DNA from: Xenopus tropicalis
Lineage: Eukaryota > Chordata > Amphibia > Anura > Pipidae
Length of the DNA: 64,000 bases
Assembly: GCF_000004195.4 (NCBI RefSeq)
Contig: NC_030678.2
Coordinates: 35,941,701 to 36,005,700 of the forward strand
Direction: 5' to 3'
This document shows positions 33,913 through 46,262 of this stretch, in pieces; position 1 is the stretch's first letter, and every line of letters begins with the position of its first letter. The notes beneath the pieces were generated by a model. That model worked only from the letters and a program-made list of their open reading frames with translations. It did not search any database and was not told the DNA's origin. A program made the translations under genes and the position numbers.

Positions 33913-34105
33913 ATCAGTGATGGTTGAATCTATTCTGTTTTTGGTTTGCCAAATGTTCATGAAACAGTGAAAATTTGTGAAAGACATTGAAGTCAAGAGG
34001 CGTTTTTTCACGGTTAAGCTGCAGTGACTTTTTTTCAGCGCACACTTTGGAGTCAGGGGCGTTTTTTTCCAGCAAAACCAGGCGAAAAACTTTGCTCATC
34101 ACTAA
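33913..34105 (-). mobile_element. MITE of the 'GTGATGAGCGAAT' type
   Basis: The right end 'AACTTTGCTCATCACTAA' is the inverse of 'TTAGTGATGAGC'; the left end 'ATCAGTGATGGTTGAATC' is a mutated counterpart. The inside carries 'ACATTGAAGTCAAGAGGCG' and T-rich runs. A short piece of the same type lies at 36,247-36,290. Confidence 0.6.
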
Positions 34106-35729
34106 TCTTTATAACTAGCGCATTGTACTTGTGTTCATAAACCAGTCCAATGGTGATTGCCATGCTGAAATCACTGAAAAAAATGACTCTCGATATGTGA
34201 CAGTGGGTTTCAGAGGGCATAGTAGTTTTGTTATAGTGACTCTGCAAGCAGAAAGCTTCTACCAGTACTTCAAAACAGATAGAGAGGAATGCCAATGCAC
34301 AAAATGCCTTTTTACTATCTGAGAAAACATATAAACAGAATATAAACAGTATCTGCTTATAAAGTTTGCCTCTATACCATCTTACTAGCTCTACCAGATG
34401 CTGTGTGTTGCAGTTTAATAGAATCACAGGTTGAGTATTCCTGTATAAAACACTGGACTTTTTTTTCTATCCCTGAGTTGGTTCTCTGCTGCCTGTGAAT
34501 TGTGCCTTTATTTTCCAGAAGAATAAAGTGCCGTCCGCTGTGTTGAGATACAGAAATAATAGGGGCATTTGGCGATGTGAACTCTGCTGTAATGAATACA
34601 CTAATATAGTGATTATGGTTTCCAGTCCCAGTCTTTTCTAATTTAATTGTGTGGAGGAAGAATACACGTTCTAGTGAATGATCTCCCAGTTCACTGGACT
34701 ATTATAATGGAAACGGCGCTTTCAAACCTCAGCGACCAGGAAAAAAAAAAAGAGAATGTTAAATAGGCTTCATAAAGACAGAACTCCCTTGAATTGTTTT
34801 ATGCAATCAAAAGAATGATGAATAGGCTAATCGCAGCGTGAGGAAAGTAGAGAATGTACGTACCTCAGCCATGGAAAAATTAAAAAAAAGCCTAAGTCTG
34901 TGATTTACATTTTCTGCCTTGTTTTGTCTGAACATTTTTTTAAGCATTTTGAACATGTAAATTAGCCTGACTGTATGCCAGGGATTGGGCCAAGTCACCT
35001 GACTGCTGCATGGTGTATATATACACACACAGGGCTTGGAAATGTGCAGAACAATCGGATCCGCTGAGAATACTCCAGAGTTCAAAGGAGCACATTTACA
35101 TACTGCAGAACCGCGCGGTGGAACCTTGTCACATTGCAAATACTGACACATCTGAGCAGGGAACAAAAAGAACTTTCAGCTGCTCCATAACTTGGGGTCA
35201 CCGATCCCCAGCCTGGTATGGTTAGCAGAACCTAACTGCTGACATTTCACTCTGCTAAATTAAATAAAAGTAGAAAGGTGCTCCTCATACCGAGGCTTGT
35301 TTGGCTGCCAGGACTCATTTACTAACATGGACAAAGTGCATTGACCGGGGTGCAACCCAATCAGAGATTTGTTTACATTGTTCTGCAGTACATAAAGCAA
35401 AGCATATGCCTGATTGGTGGTTATGGTTATTGCACTGAAGCAAATGAGACACTACAGGTTAATAGTAGGGAGACTATGTAGTCACAAACTTACTTACTGT
35501 AGGGGCAGTTATTAACCGCACTGTACTTACAGCTCTGCAAAGTTACCTATGGCCAGTTCACTAAAACTCACATTTATTAAAGGTACTTGCATCAACATGT
35601 GCTCCTGTTCTGAATTAAGAGCAGTTGCTCCTATTGATGCAGGATATAGCTCCAGGTTTCCTACAGCATCCCGCATAAATTTCCGCAGTGCAGTTCTGCC
35701 TAAAAATATCCATAAAATCTACCCCAATA
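34106..35729. other. Unassigned stretch, one decayed palindromic repeat
   Basis: 35,310-35,460 has 'CAACCCAATCAGAGATTTG' and 'GCCTGATTGGTGGTTATGG', probably an old MITE of the 30,714 type. 34,500-34,860 is complex unique sequence without repeats. Confidence 0.35.
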
Positions 35730-35850
35730 TTTAATAAAAGTCACAAAGTTTGCCCGAGTGCAGTAACCCATAGCAGCCATTCAGATGACCAAGTAATGTT
35801 ACCTGCTAATTGGTTGCTATGGGCACCTGGGCAAACTTGTGTTATTAGGG
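35730..35850. mobile_element. Palindromic MITE, 'AATAAAAGTCAC..GTTTGCCC' type
   Basis: 'TTAATAAAAGTCACAAAG' and 'TTTGCCCGAG' on the left, 'CCTGGGCAAACTTGTGTTA' on the right; 'CCCATAGCAGCC' and 'TTGGTTGCTATGGGC' inside. Same family as 51,943-52,098. Confidence 0.65.
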
Positions 35851-35978
35851 ACCAAGTAATTCAACTGCTGCCAGAATAGATCTGCTGGTTATTCTATGGT
35901 TCCCCCAGCAGGTTACCTCCATGGATGCATCTAACTTTATAAATGAGCCCCACTCTATTCTAGGGTATATGCAGTATG

Positions 35979-36542
35979 CCCTAGTGCAGTGATCCCCAAA
36001 CAGTGGCTCAGGGCCAACATGTTTCTCCCCAACCCCTTGGATGTTGCTCTCACTGCCCCCAAACCAGGTAGTTATTTTTGAATTCCTGACTTGGGGGCAA
36101 ATTTTGGTTGAATAAAAAGATTTACTACCAAATAAAGCCTCCTGTAAGCTGATAGTGTGCATAGAGGCTGCCTAATAGCCAATCACAGCCCTTATTTGGC
36201 ACCTCTATGAACTTTTATGATGCTTGTGTTGCTCTCCAAGTCTTATTACTAGTGATGAGCGAATCTGTCCCGTTTCGCTTCACCATAAAAAAAGTGCTCC
36301 CAAACCAGGTAATTATTTTTGAATTCCTGACTTGGTGGCAAGTTTTGGTTGAATAAAAACATGATTTCCTACCAAATAAAGCCCCTGTAAGCTGATAGGG
36401 TGCATAGAGGCTCCCTAATAGCCAATCTTAGCCCTTATTTGGCACCTCCATGAACTTTTATGATGCTTGTGTTGCTCTCCAAGTCTTTTTACATTTGAAT
36501 GTGGCTCTCGAATAAGAAACGTTGGGGACCCCTGCCCTAGTT
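35979..36542 (+). mobile_element. hAT-like 'GATCCCCAACC' MITE with internal duplication
   Basis: The element at 35,987-36,534 runs from 'CAGTGATCCCCAAA' to 'GTTGGGGACCCCTG'. Its flanks CCCTAGTG (35,979-35,986) and CCCTAGTT (36,535-36,542) agree at seven of eight bases. It is 548 bp rather than about 306 because the body is present twice: about 36,052-36,240 and 36,293-36,489 both run from 'CAAACCAGGTA' to 'GTGTTGCTCTCCAAGTCTT'. Between them is a 45-bp piece, 'TAGTGATGAGCGAATCTG' onward, from a different MITE type. Confidence 0.88.
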
Positions 36543-36590
36543 AGTAATGCTGCCATTCCCAGACAAGGATTAAAATGACTCCAGTGTGTG

Positions 36591-36869
36591 CCCTGGATCA
36601 GGGACGGACTGGGGGGTGCAGGGCCCACTGGAGCTCCTGCCCCAGGGGCCCTAAAGGTGCCCCCACTGGCCACGTCCCCTAACCCCCCCTCGCAGGGGCC
36701 CCCACCTGGCGTCCTCCCCGACCGTGCGTAAATTTAACGCGTCGGGAGGAACGGTCGGACAGAGGGAGTGCAGCAAGGGTCGGGTCTGGGCCACGGGGGC
36801 CCACTAGTGCCGGGGCCCACCGGGATTTTTCCCGGTGTCCCGGCGGCCCAGTCCGACCCTGCCCTGGAT
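36591..36869 (+). mobile_element. hAT-like MITE, 'CAGGGACGGACTGG' family
   Basis: A 263-bp G/C-rich element at 36,599-36,861 with ends 'CAGGGACGGACTGGGG' and 'CCCAGTCCGACCCTG' and a perfect 8-bp duplication CCCTGGAT (36,591-36,598 and 36,862-36,869). The interior includes 'GGGCCCACTGG' and 'GTGCCGGGGCCCACC'. Non-coding. Confidence 0.93.
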
Positions 36870-37639
36870 CACCAGAATCATGAAAGGGATCCCCAGAACC
36901 ATAAAGCCGGTTACTCGGTTCAGCCTAAAAGCACATCTGAGTATATATTTTGTTTTCATTTGACCCTGGTGCAAAATCTATCCATGGACCATGACTTAGT
37001 GTAAGCATTTATCCGCCAGAGATCCAGCATTGTACTTGAAAACAACATACTTCAGGGCATTATATAATTGCAAACATTTCTACCTTGACCACATTTCTCA
37101 TTTGTGAAGCTAAAATGGAAAAGAGCTATAGTACAATATGAATAACACAGAGATATAAAGAACCATTATTGTAAAAATAAATAAATAAGAAATGAAAAGG
37201 TTATACAAACTGTCACCTGGCATATTCATCCATAATCAAACCCATCTCCGTTACACCGCAGTCACCTCTACCATGGCAACATCATTAACCTTTGTGCAAA
37301 ATTCTAAATGAAAGAGGAGGTCTCTTCTTCCCATCAGATCAGTAACACGGCGCTTCCCTGTGTTAACCATTCAATGGGTGATCCCTGATTTGTAGAGTAG
37401 ACAATGGGCTGGCGGCTTCGCACTGTAAATGAAAAAGGGATCAGGCAGCCGAAAGCTTCAGAGAGGCAAAGTCAGAGAGGCTATAGCAGGGTCTTTGGGG
37501 CTTCATTTATTTGTTCACATATTTAAAAAAAAAAAGCACTGAAGTAAAGGTCACCTGCCTCAGAATTTCAATGTGAATGTTAGTTTCAGAGTTGCATTTA
37601 AACATATGATCGATATCCAAACGTTTGTCAGAAGAAGAC
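36870..37639. other. Unassigned non-coding stretch
   Basis: No repeat family recognised. Confidence 0.35.
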
Positions 37640-37666
37640 TAAAATCTGACCGTGTATGGCCAGCTT
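37640..37666 (+). mobile_element. Harbinger-like MITE, right end only
   Basis: 'ATCTGACCGTGTATGGCCA' followed by 'GCT' and TTA matches the end of the 'CCATACACG' MITEs. The remainder is not recognisable upstream. Confidence 0.55.
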
Positions 37667-38219
37667 TAGCTAATCTTAAACTACATTACTTCACACTCCA
37701 TATTCTCTTCTGAACTTCACCTCACCTCTCGCCCCCCCCATCTCATTCCATTCCTTCTTCTCTAGAGCTTCATCTCTGAAATCCCCTATCGCAACCTTTC
37801 AGTCTCTTCTCTCTTAACTGTCAAATGCTCCCTAAATACCCACCTATTTAAAGGATCCCTATTGACGTACCCTGGATTATGAGACGTCAGCAAAACATAT
37901 AGAATGATCTACTGTCACCAATTCTTTTCAACAACCTTGTGTCAGTTATTCTACATCCCTTTAATTGTAAGTTCTTGTGAGCAGCAACCTCTAATTTAAC
38001 TATTGTATTTTGGTACATTATTGTAAGTTTGCTATAAACCTAGGTTCCATATACCCTGACTCTATAGACATAAATCATACTGATGGAAATTCCACCAATT
38101 CACCAGGTTATTGTGAAAAGCTTTACTGAGACTCAACTCAACTTAGGGGTGAAATGACGCAGCCACAACTTTGGTGTGAATCGGGGCGAAATCATGTACA
38201 ACTGCATGCAAAATTGTAG
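37667..38219. other. Unassigned, C/T-rich in part
   Basis: 37,690-37,990 is pyrimidine-rich ('CTTCACCTCACCTCTCGCCC') and reads like a decayed interspersed repeat, but I cannot name it. Confidence 0.3.
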
Positions 38220-38220
38220 T

Positions 38221-38310
38221 ACCGTATATACTCGAGTATAAGCCTAGTTTTCCAGCACTCAAAATGTGCTTAAAAAGGAATCCTCGGCTTATACTCGAGC
38301 CCCCGCCCCA
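38221..38310. repeat. 'ATATACTCGAGTATAAGCC' inverted repeat
   Basis: 'TATACTCGAGTATAAGCC' at 38,225-38,242 is mirrored by 'GGCTTATACTCGAGC' at about 38,286-38,300, with 'CAGCACTCAAAATGTGCT' between. It resembles a widespread vertebrate repeat terminus. The C-rich sequence to about 38,450 may belong to it. Confidence 0.6.
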
Positions 38311-38566
38311 TGTGTCGCCCGAACACTCTCACTCTTAATCCCACCAACTAGTACCGCTGCATGCAGGCGTGCTTATGCCAAACCCCCCCCCCTGCGTCGA
38401 CAGGCATCCCCGTGCGTCGCCGGAACACTTTCGGTTGTGCACGCATGTACGCATGTTTTTTCTTTGCAATTTTGCACAGTTTATGGTGGATACACCAGAG
38501 GGGGTAAGTGTGACATGATGTCAGCTGGCTGTGGTAGACTACTGCCAGGCAGCAATGGAGCCCTAA

Positions 38567-38738
38567 TACAGGTATGGGATAACTTATCCAGAAACCTGTT
38601 ATCCAGAAAGTTTTGAATTACGGAAAGGCCATCTCCCATAGACTCCATTATAAACAAATAATTCAATTCAAATGACTGAAAGATCCCTTATCCAGAAAAC
38701 CCCAGATCCCGAGCATTCTGGATAACAGGTCCCATACT
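38567..38738 (+). mobile_element. TATCC-family element, internally deleted
   Basis: Both termini ('CAGGTATGGGATAACTTATC' and 'GATAACAGGTCCCATAC') are present but only about 170 bp remain; 'AATAATTCAATTCAAATGAC' joins the left third to the right third. TA precedes the left end. Confidence 0.8.
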
Positions 38739-38813
38739 ACTTTTCAAGCCACATGGGTGCAGAACCCTTTTTATGTAGCCATACCACAGGTTTGAGGAGA
38801 AATACATCCCTTC

Positions 38814-38935
38814 TTAAAGGACAAGGAAAGGTGGATGCACTTGGGGTGCCAACATGTCAGGCCATACACAGTAGAAATTAGAATTAATAGAGGTGGTACC
38901 CGCATTTAACTCACCTTTGCTTGTCCATTAAAAAG
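38814..38935 (+). mobile_element. Short T2/Kolobok-like MITE
   Basis: About 122 bp from 'TTAAAGGACAAGGAAAGG' to 'CACCTTTGCTTGTCCATTAA', an inverted terminal repeat with TTAA ends. The interior 'CACTTGGGGTGCCAACATGT' matches the arm of the palindromic element at 57,141 ('CACTTGGGGGTGCCAAAATG'), so this looks like a deletion derivative of that family. Confidence 0.75.
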
Positions 38936-39109
38936 GGAAATATACTGTATATGACCTTTTAAATGGTTGTAGTATGGCTACATAAAGAGTTTTGCACCTG
39001 TATTGTTTAAGTAGAATTGGGACTCATGAACATGAAGCCTCACTCGGTTGTGCCCCTGGGGCAAGTGTGCACACAGTTTTAGTCTCCGATACGAGAATCA
39101 AATCAAAAC

Positions 39110-39790
39110 TTTACACACCAGGCTTGTTTAATGTCACATAGTAAGGTGCGATATACATCGATAATGTTCAGCGCCAGAAAAACGCAATAGCAGGTTTACT
39201 AAAGTACAAGCACTTTTATCATTGCAAATTTTCTGGTGCACATATATATTATCGCCTATTATTGCATTAATGCTGTGTAAATTGTCTCGCAAGGTTAACT
39301 AAAGATTATAGCCAGAATTGTTGCCAAATATAGACAATATAGTCACCAATTTTTATGCCCACTGGTGTTATGTGAAACAAAGCCAGAAATTGTATATTGG
39401 GAAAGTTAGTAGAAAATGTGTGATTGCACTGGGGAAGATTGATACTTATAAATGTATTACTAGTGAATTATCTAAGAATTATTAATATAATGTAAAAATA
39501 ATTGCTTCCTGATATTACTTCATTGGCTATAATTATATTTAATGTTACATTCATAAATTTCTAATAAATATTATTTTATATAAACTATATATTAGTGTGG
39601 CCACTGCCAGTGGTGCCAAAAAATCTGCAAGATTTAAAGCAAATGATGCAGTTAAAATAAATGAGCGCCACAAATCTCACAACTCCAGAAATAACAGTGA
39701 AACTAACTGCTCGGCTCGCATAAATAACACCACTTATCACAAGACAAAGTTGTCACATCGCACTTTAGTAAACATGAGAGTGGCTTTATT
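39110..39790. other. Possible large decayed inverted-repeat element
   Basis: 'CACATAGTAAGGTGCGATA' near 39,136 and 'ACATCGCACTTTAGTAAAC' near 39,755 are roughly inverted; 'GGTTTACTAAAGTACAAGC' occurs near 39,195. AT-rich between. Weak evidence. Confidence 0.25.
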
Positions 39791-42700
39791 TTTGTTGGAA
39801 GAAGATTCACAGCAATAATAGACAATTATAGACAATTTTTACAAATTTTAGTAAATGGACACCATCATTTCCTACATCCTCACTATGCCAAACCCTGTCA
39901 GAAACTACACCAAACTACACAAACCCCAACACCAAATCATTCTCATTGTCTCAGTGTTTTCTTCTGGTATAGGAAACACAATAAATATCATTCCATCCTT
40001 TGTAAGTCGTAATTTCAGGGCTGGATTTACACAAAGGCCAAAGATCCCATAGCTTACTGAAGCAGTTATTACTTTCGACATTTCCTAACATTACATTTAA
40101 TATTTTATGTCAGTACATGTCAAATTAATTTTCTGTGGGAATGACTGCAGTGCATGACTTGGGAAAGACTGTAAAGCTGATAACAAAGGTAGCATTTCTG
40201 TAAATTGTGCTTTGTTAAGGGTAATATAGCCAACTGCTCAGAGGTAAATCTGTCCGTGCCTAAGTTCAGACGCTGTACAGACTGGAACAACAGTCCCTGG
40301 CAGCTCCCACAGTACACAGTCTCCTTAGATTACTAGGAATAAAATGGAGCCAAATTATGCAGTGGGTTTATCTGTAGAAACTTCTATTCAGGAGAGACCA
40401 TAGAATTGTGTTCTCTGCTGCTGGGAATGCTGCTTTTTTGAATCAACTTCTAAAAAAAATAATTTCTGATAAATCACCCTCCTATGGCAGTGGCCAAAGA
40501 AGACATAAAAGAAAGTAGCAGAGCCGCCTGATTTAAAGTATTTACGCCATTCAATATTTATGCTGTAAAATAGGAAAATGGATAGCGTTTGCATGAAAGG
40601 AGAACAGGGCCTGTGTGTTGGTACATAAATAAGCTATCACACTCCGAGCGGTGTATATAGAGTTTGCTGAAACTAGTCATTTGGTTGTAAAACCAAGGCT
40701 AAAAAACATCATCGGGGAAAGGCACTCGGAATGACAGGGGCTGCAGTTTTCCCATTAATAAATATGCAATTTATGCAGGTTTTAAAGGAAGCGCGGTGCG
40801 ACGCCGGGGTATAAATATGGCCCATTTCTATCACAGGAATAAAATGTCACAGTGAGCAAAATATAAACAGAGAGCGAACATGGCAATGAACATGAGCCCC
40901 TCAAATAGTGAAGGAGTCGGTGTGATGTGACTCATAAACCCTTCATGGCTGCTTTTACAGATGACTTGGCATAAAATTAATGGTGAGCAAAGGTGATAAT
41001 GCACACAATTTATTTCTTTGACTGCAAAGGTATATATATTTCCATTTTTCCGAAAGGGGAGCAGACTGAGTGCCGATCCATCTACAAAGAAAGTCAACCT
41101 GTATCGGAATGTTATTTTATTTTACAATGTTGTATTAGAGGGTACTTTATGCATGGCATTGCCAGTGTGTGAATGACATTTAATGAATGAATTTAAATGA
41201 ATTTCTAAAGATGTCCCTGGTGGCATTTCATACACGATGTATAGAGGTGCACAGTCTGGAAGTGACACCAAGGGATTTAGCCATAGGAGCTTCATAAACT
41301 CAGATTTTTTGGTAAAATTCTGTCCCCTCAATATTTGACTCAATATTTGGACCTCTATTTGGAAAAAGTTGAACAATGATGCTTTAGGAAATAGAGTGCA
41401 GTTAGGCACTACAGATCTCTATGTTTCATCACATGCTGTTTATGATGGGGTAAAGATTAAGTATAAGTATGTAAGTATAACTTTATTTATAAAGCACTAC
41501 AAGGATATGCAGAGCTGTACAATCTTCCAGTGTACAAAAGTATATACAGGGAAGACATGTATAATAATAAATACAATAAATAAGTATAAATACAGCCAAA
41601 CAGAGCTTACTGTTTAAATGAGTTTAATGTTCTTCCCCTACAAGTGCTATTAATCTAGTTAATAGGCAGAAGCCTTTTTGAATCTAATTGAATCTTATTT
41701 ACATAGCTTTTTAGTGGCCCATGTAAGTAACTTCCTGTTAAACTTTAATATAGTGATTAGAAAGAGGTGGTAGTTCTTCTTTGACCTTCATCTTCTGACC
41801 CAGGAGGACCCTAGTGTCAACATGGCCCAGTAAAGAGTTCTTCTCTAGAGAGACAACACTTCCAGAGTAGGTTGGGGAACAGGGACCCTGTGAATGAGGT
41901 TTAGTCGGATAACAGGACTAGCATTTATCAAGAGTAAGTTATAGCTAGAAAGAGCAGCTTTGTGCTCCACCAAAAGATTGTAGCTGGAGGTTACTCTCCA
42001 CATTAGTGGACATTAGTGGCCTAAAGTGAAGGGACCACAGTACTGAATTTAGATTTAGGGGCAAACTTATTATAGTGTGTAAGCTTATATCCAACATTGA
42101 CCCGGTGCCATTCTGTGCCAACACAAGGTGTGTTCTGAACCATTCACCCTTAAAAATTTCTCTGTTGGCTTGGGACAAATGCTACTCAAGGACCCATAAG
42201 TAAATTTGTGGTTCAAGGCAGGGACTTAACCACAAAATAACTCCCAGTTAACTCAAGGATACTGTATTGGTTCATCTGGGGTCCATATCTAAAATGTTAT
42301 TTAGGGGGCTGTTTTTTATCTTTATTGTAATGGTTGCTAGGATCAATCAGATGCAGCTGAAATTCTGTGTCCCAGTTTTAATGGAAAGGTATGGGTTAGC
42401 CATGTGTTCCAAACCCTTTCCTTTTTGCTTTTTGTGGTTAGTATTCGATGCTCAGGAACATTGAAGGAGGAATTGCAGGCTTGTCGTACAATAAGTGCCA
42501 TGCCACCAGGACAAACAAAAGAGAAGTTCTGATCTAAACACTGTAATTAATCTTTTAGCTATGAGAATGACCACATAATTAAATGAGTACTGGAGCACTG
42601 TGCTATATTTAAAAATAGATGAAAAACAAGCCCTTAATATGGGAGAAGTTGACAGGGTCTTAAGTCCGCGCTTGTACAGAAAATGCAGCCCAAGCTCCCT

Positions 42701-44217
42701 GAAGTAATGTTGCACTAGACAAATTATAACAATTCTTAAGGAATAGGCCATTTTCTGTTTAATCAAGGACATCCCTCGTGAAACCTCCTTCACATTATGA
42801 GTAGTAATTAGGATAAATTGTCTCAATTAGAAGGTACAGAAATTTTTGCTGGGAGATATTTTCGTCCCTTTTACATTTTGCTTTTATACGAAGCATTAGA
42901 TTGTCTGGGCCATTCAGTTCAAGTATCTTCCCTGTCATTAGGCAGAGAAGAAGTGCTGCCTGATATTGCCACTTAATTCCAGTCTTGCATTAGGGCATGA
43001 CTCTGAAGTTGCTTTGAGGCTGTGAGCTGAGGGATGTGGCCTTTACCCATGCTTGAGTGGAGATACAAATAGCAACTCCAAGCTCTACACACACACACCA
43101 GCGTATATGGGGAGGATGAGCAGAAAATAACACTTTGGAACGCCTGTGGGTTTCAGGAACATAAGCACAAAGATAAAGATTTCCTGTGTAAGTGAAAGGT
43201 TTGAAATTCAAAAATAACCCTAGACAGACCTTTTCATCCCCTTAGGCATCTACTTATAAACACCCTTACATATAAACAGGCTTGGGTACACTTACACAGT
43301 ACCATTTGATTTGTTAGTCAAAAAGAAAATGGGCTCAGATTAAGGCTCCTACATAGTCTATTCAATAGAAAAAAAATGTAATCCAAAATTGAAGGCCATA
43401 GGGGATTTATCACAGAATTTAGCTACATTATGAGAGCCATTTTCGTTACTAGTGGACCAAATATCATATATACCAATTGTTTTGGGGGCATATTCTTTTT
43501 TAAATGGTTATGGTAAATACGAAATAGAATATGCCTCTACGCAGTCTGGGTGGCCACAAAAATGTCTAGGAGGGTCACATACTCCTTATGGATTTAAGTG
43601 AGCAACAGTGCTCTATAGAAATACAATTAGAAGTAATTTATAGACTACAATGAAACAATAAGCCCGTTTGGCCATATTATTATGACATATGGTGAAACAT
43701 GTGTTTGTTTTAGACATGGTAGAATCCTTGCACACCATGCACATTGATAAATTTATATCCGGATGTCCTTTTATATTTGTGTGTGCACTGGAGTTTGCTG
43801 TGTATACCCAATACATCAGAAATGCTGTCAATATGCCATAATGTCAGGAATAGTCGTGATAGCAGTAATAATATGAAAATTAAATAGTGATTCTTCTGAG
43901 AATAACACATATAAAAAGGCCACCATTGCACTGTCCATGCAGATTCATGCCACCAGCACCAGGTATTCACCCTGCCCTATGACAGAAATGTCCTTGTTTG
44001 CACAAATGCTCATATGCATGTTCTAATTTGTACCTTTTAGGCTCCAATTTAGATAAACACTTAAGATGTTACAGATACAGAGCAACTTTTTAAGTGGTCT
44101 TCATATTTTTGGCTTTCAGATTATTAGACTTCATTCTTTCTCTCTCTCTGGCACCTGTTAAAATAAAAACAAAGTAGCTGAAAACAATTGTCAAAACCTG
44201 GGACACAGACTGAATCT
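39791..44217. other. Longest stretch without a recognised repeat
   Basis: About 4.4 kb in which I see no transposon termini, satellite, RNA gene or convincing ORF; all open frames are under 130 codons and without domains. Could be ordinary intergenic or intronic DNA. Confidence 0.4.
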
Positions 44218-44526
44218 ATGGCATCTATTATGCAGAATGCTTGGGGCCCACACTTTTCCAGATAAGGGGTGATTTTTATCTCTATACCTTAAGTCTCATA
44301 AAAGTCACTTACAAACATTAAATAAACCCAATAGGATTTGCTTTGCCACCAATATTCATGCAGCTTAGTTATCATCACGTATAATGTACTGTTTTATTAT
44401 TACAGAGAAAATGGAAATAGTTCAAAAGAAATAGAACTGTTTTATTAAAATAAAAACTGACAGATGGCTTCCTGTATTTCACACTTTTCTGGATATCGGG
44501 TTTCCAGATTAGAGATCCCGTACCTG
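44218..44526 (-). mobile_element. TATCC-family element
   Basis: Reverse copy: 'CCAGATAAGGGGTGATTTTT', 'ACATTAAATAAACCCAATAG', 'TCTGGATATCGGGTTTCC' and the end 'GATCCCGTACCTG'. The left terminus is mutated. Confidence 0.75.
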
Positions 44527-46123
44527 TACCAGGTCTTAGGTTCAAACCCAGCAACGAACAAAGTTGGTAATGCCTAACAAAGATATTCCATATAAGGGAA
44601 TTAATCTTCAATTTATTGCACAGTAAGGTGCTAAATCTAATCCACAGAAACAGCTTTTGTATTTTGGTCCTCTCCAAAGTGTCTATTTTGACTGAAAACT
44701 AAAAAAAAAAAAGTTTTTCCATCCCCGCTTTATAAGGTGTACCTGCCATCCTAGAAAAGGAAGAGCTATATTTAGACATTTGAGAAATGGAAAATACAAG
44801 GCTTGTGCTAAATTAAGCACATCCATATTGGAGAACATATAAAATGTGATAATACTCAGAGGGTTCTTGGAAAGCAATTACACACGTGCTGAGTGAAGTT
44901 CGTTTGTTGAGATGTGCCTGGCAGGCCCTGGAAACACATGCCAACCTCTATGTATATGCTTGCCATGTGTTTCTATGAAGCAACTTATAAACATGCTGAA
45001 TGTGGAAACAAGTGGCGCTTCTTTAACCCCCAAGAGCCTCACACACATATGTACATGGCACCAGAAACACCACTGGACAGTTCCAGAGTTCTTGTGCTGG
45101 TTTCAAGGGGGCCACGCATGCCACCAATGTCCCACATATATCACTGCATGATCCACCTCCTGCCCGCTCCCAGCACTCACACCCTGATGCCCTTGCCCCA
45201 CTGCTCCCTGATGCTCAGTTATCACTCTACCCCTGACCATCATCACCTTGTGAACACATACACATGGGGTGGAGTGAGGGACTGGCCAGTTTTCCTGGGT
45301 GCCCAGCTGGCCTTGCCTGGCACTAAATAAAAGCTGCAAAGTTTGCACCAGGACTAGTAAGCCAACCATGCCACCTGTTTACAAGGAAGGTCCAAATGAT
45401 TGTTATAAGTTAATAGACCCGTTACAAAGGTTATTGCATCGTTTTGCTCAATACGTAGCTACGTTTCTATTTATATATATCTACCATATTACTGAGCCTT
45501 TTGTTCATCACTGAAATGCCACATCTAAATGTTTTTGATACTTTAATCTAATGATTCCCTGCAAAGCGCTTTTTTATTCTGTTTTCATTACATGCCAGAT
45601 GACACTATTTGAATAGAATTGCACTAGCGGCTCCATGCTCTGAGCATTTATTTCAGTGGCTGAGCAAATAATCACCCTGGATCACAGATTGATACAATGC
45701 ATATAGAAAGGTGTGCACAAAAACAACTGCACATTTGCATGCTTATAAATATTTATGCAGTGATATCTTATTCCTAAACAGAACGGTTACAGCTATTGAT
45801 GGATGAGTAGATCTTCCATTTCATTGCCCATTGTATACATAAGACACTTATCCACTACAGTTAATATACCTGCTCATTCAGCGCTGAAGCCTTATTGCCT
45901 CTGACTGGTTAAGCAAGTTAATATGCCTAGTAATATAATTTGTGTGCATAATGGGTTCAGTTTAATTCATGCATGTATGGGGGTGAGCAGGAAAGGGAGT
46001 TTTACTGCTAATTAAAAGAACCTTTCCTGAAGTCAATTAGAAGGTACAAAGTATCAGTTGAATATCTAAGGCTGTATTTTTTAATTATTATTATCATCAT
46101 GATAAAGTATTATCCCCTATTGC
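44527..46123. other. Unassigned non-coding stretch
   Basis: No repeat or gene recognised; the 138-codon frame at 44,914-45,330 overlaps others in other frames and has no recognisable domain. Confidence 0.35.
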
Positions 46124-46258
46124 TAGGGACCTGGGGATTTCTGCAATTTGGATAACCAGGCTACTTAAAATATTTAAACATTTGAAAACTAAATAGGATT
46201 GCTTTGCCATTAACATGGATTTATACTTGCTTAGTTCAGTACAAGGTACTGGGCATCA
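46124..46258 (-). mobile_element. TATCC-family fragment
   Basis: 'GGGACCTGGGGATTTCTGC', 'AACTAAATAGGATTGCTTTG' and 'AGTTCAGTACAAGGTACTG' match the inside of reverse copies. It ends where the next hAT element begins. Confidence 0.6.
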
Positions 46259-46262
46259 TTTA

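Noticed and set aside
44914..45330. 138-codon frame rich in H, P and T
   Set aside because: Several frames are open together on both strands, and none has a recognised domain.
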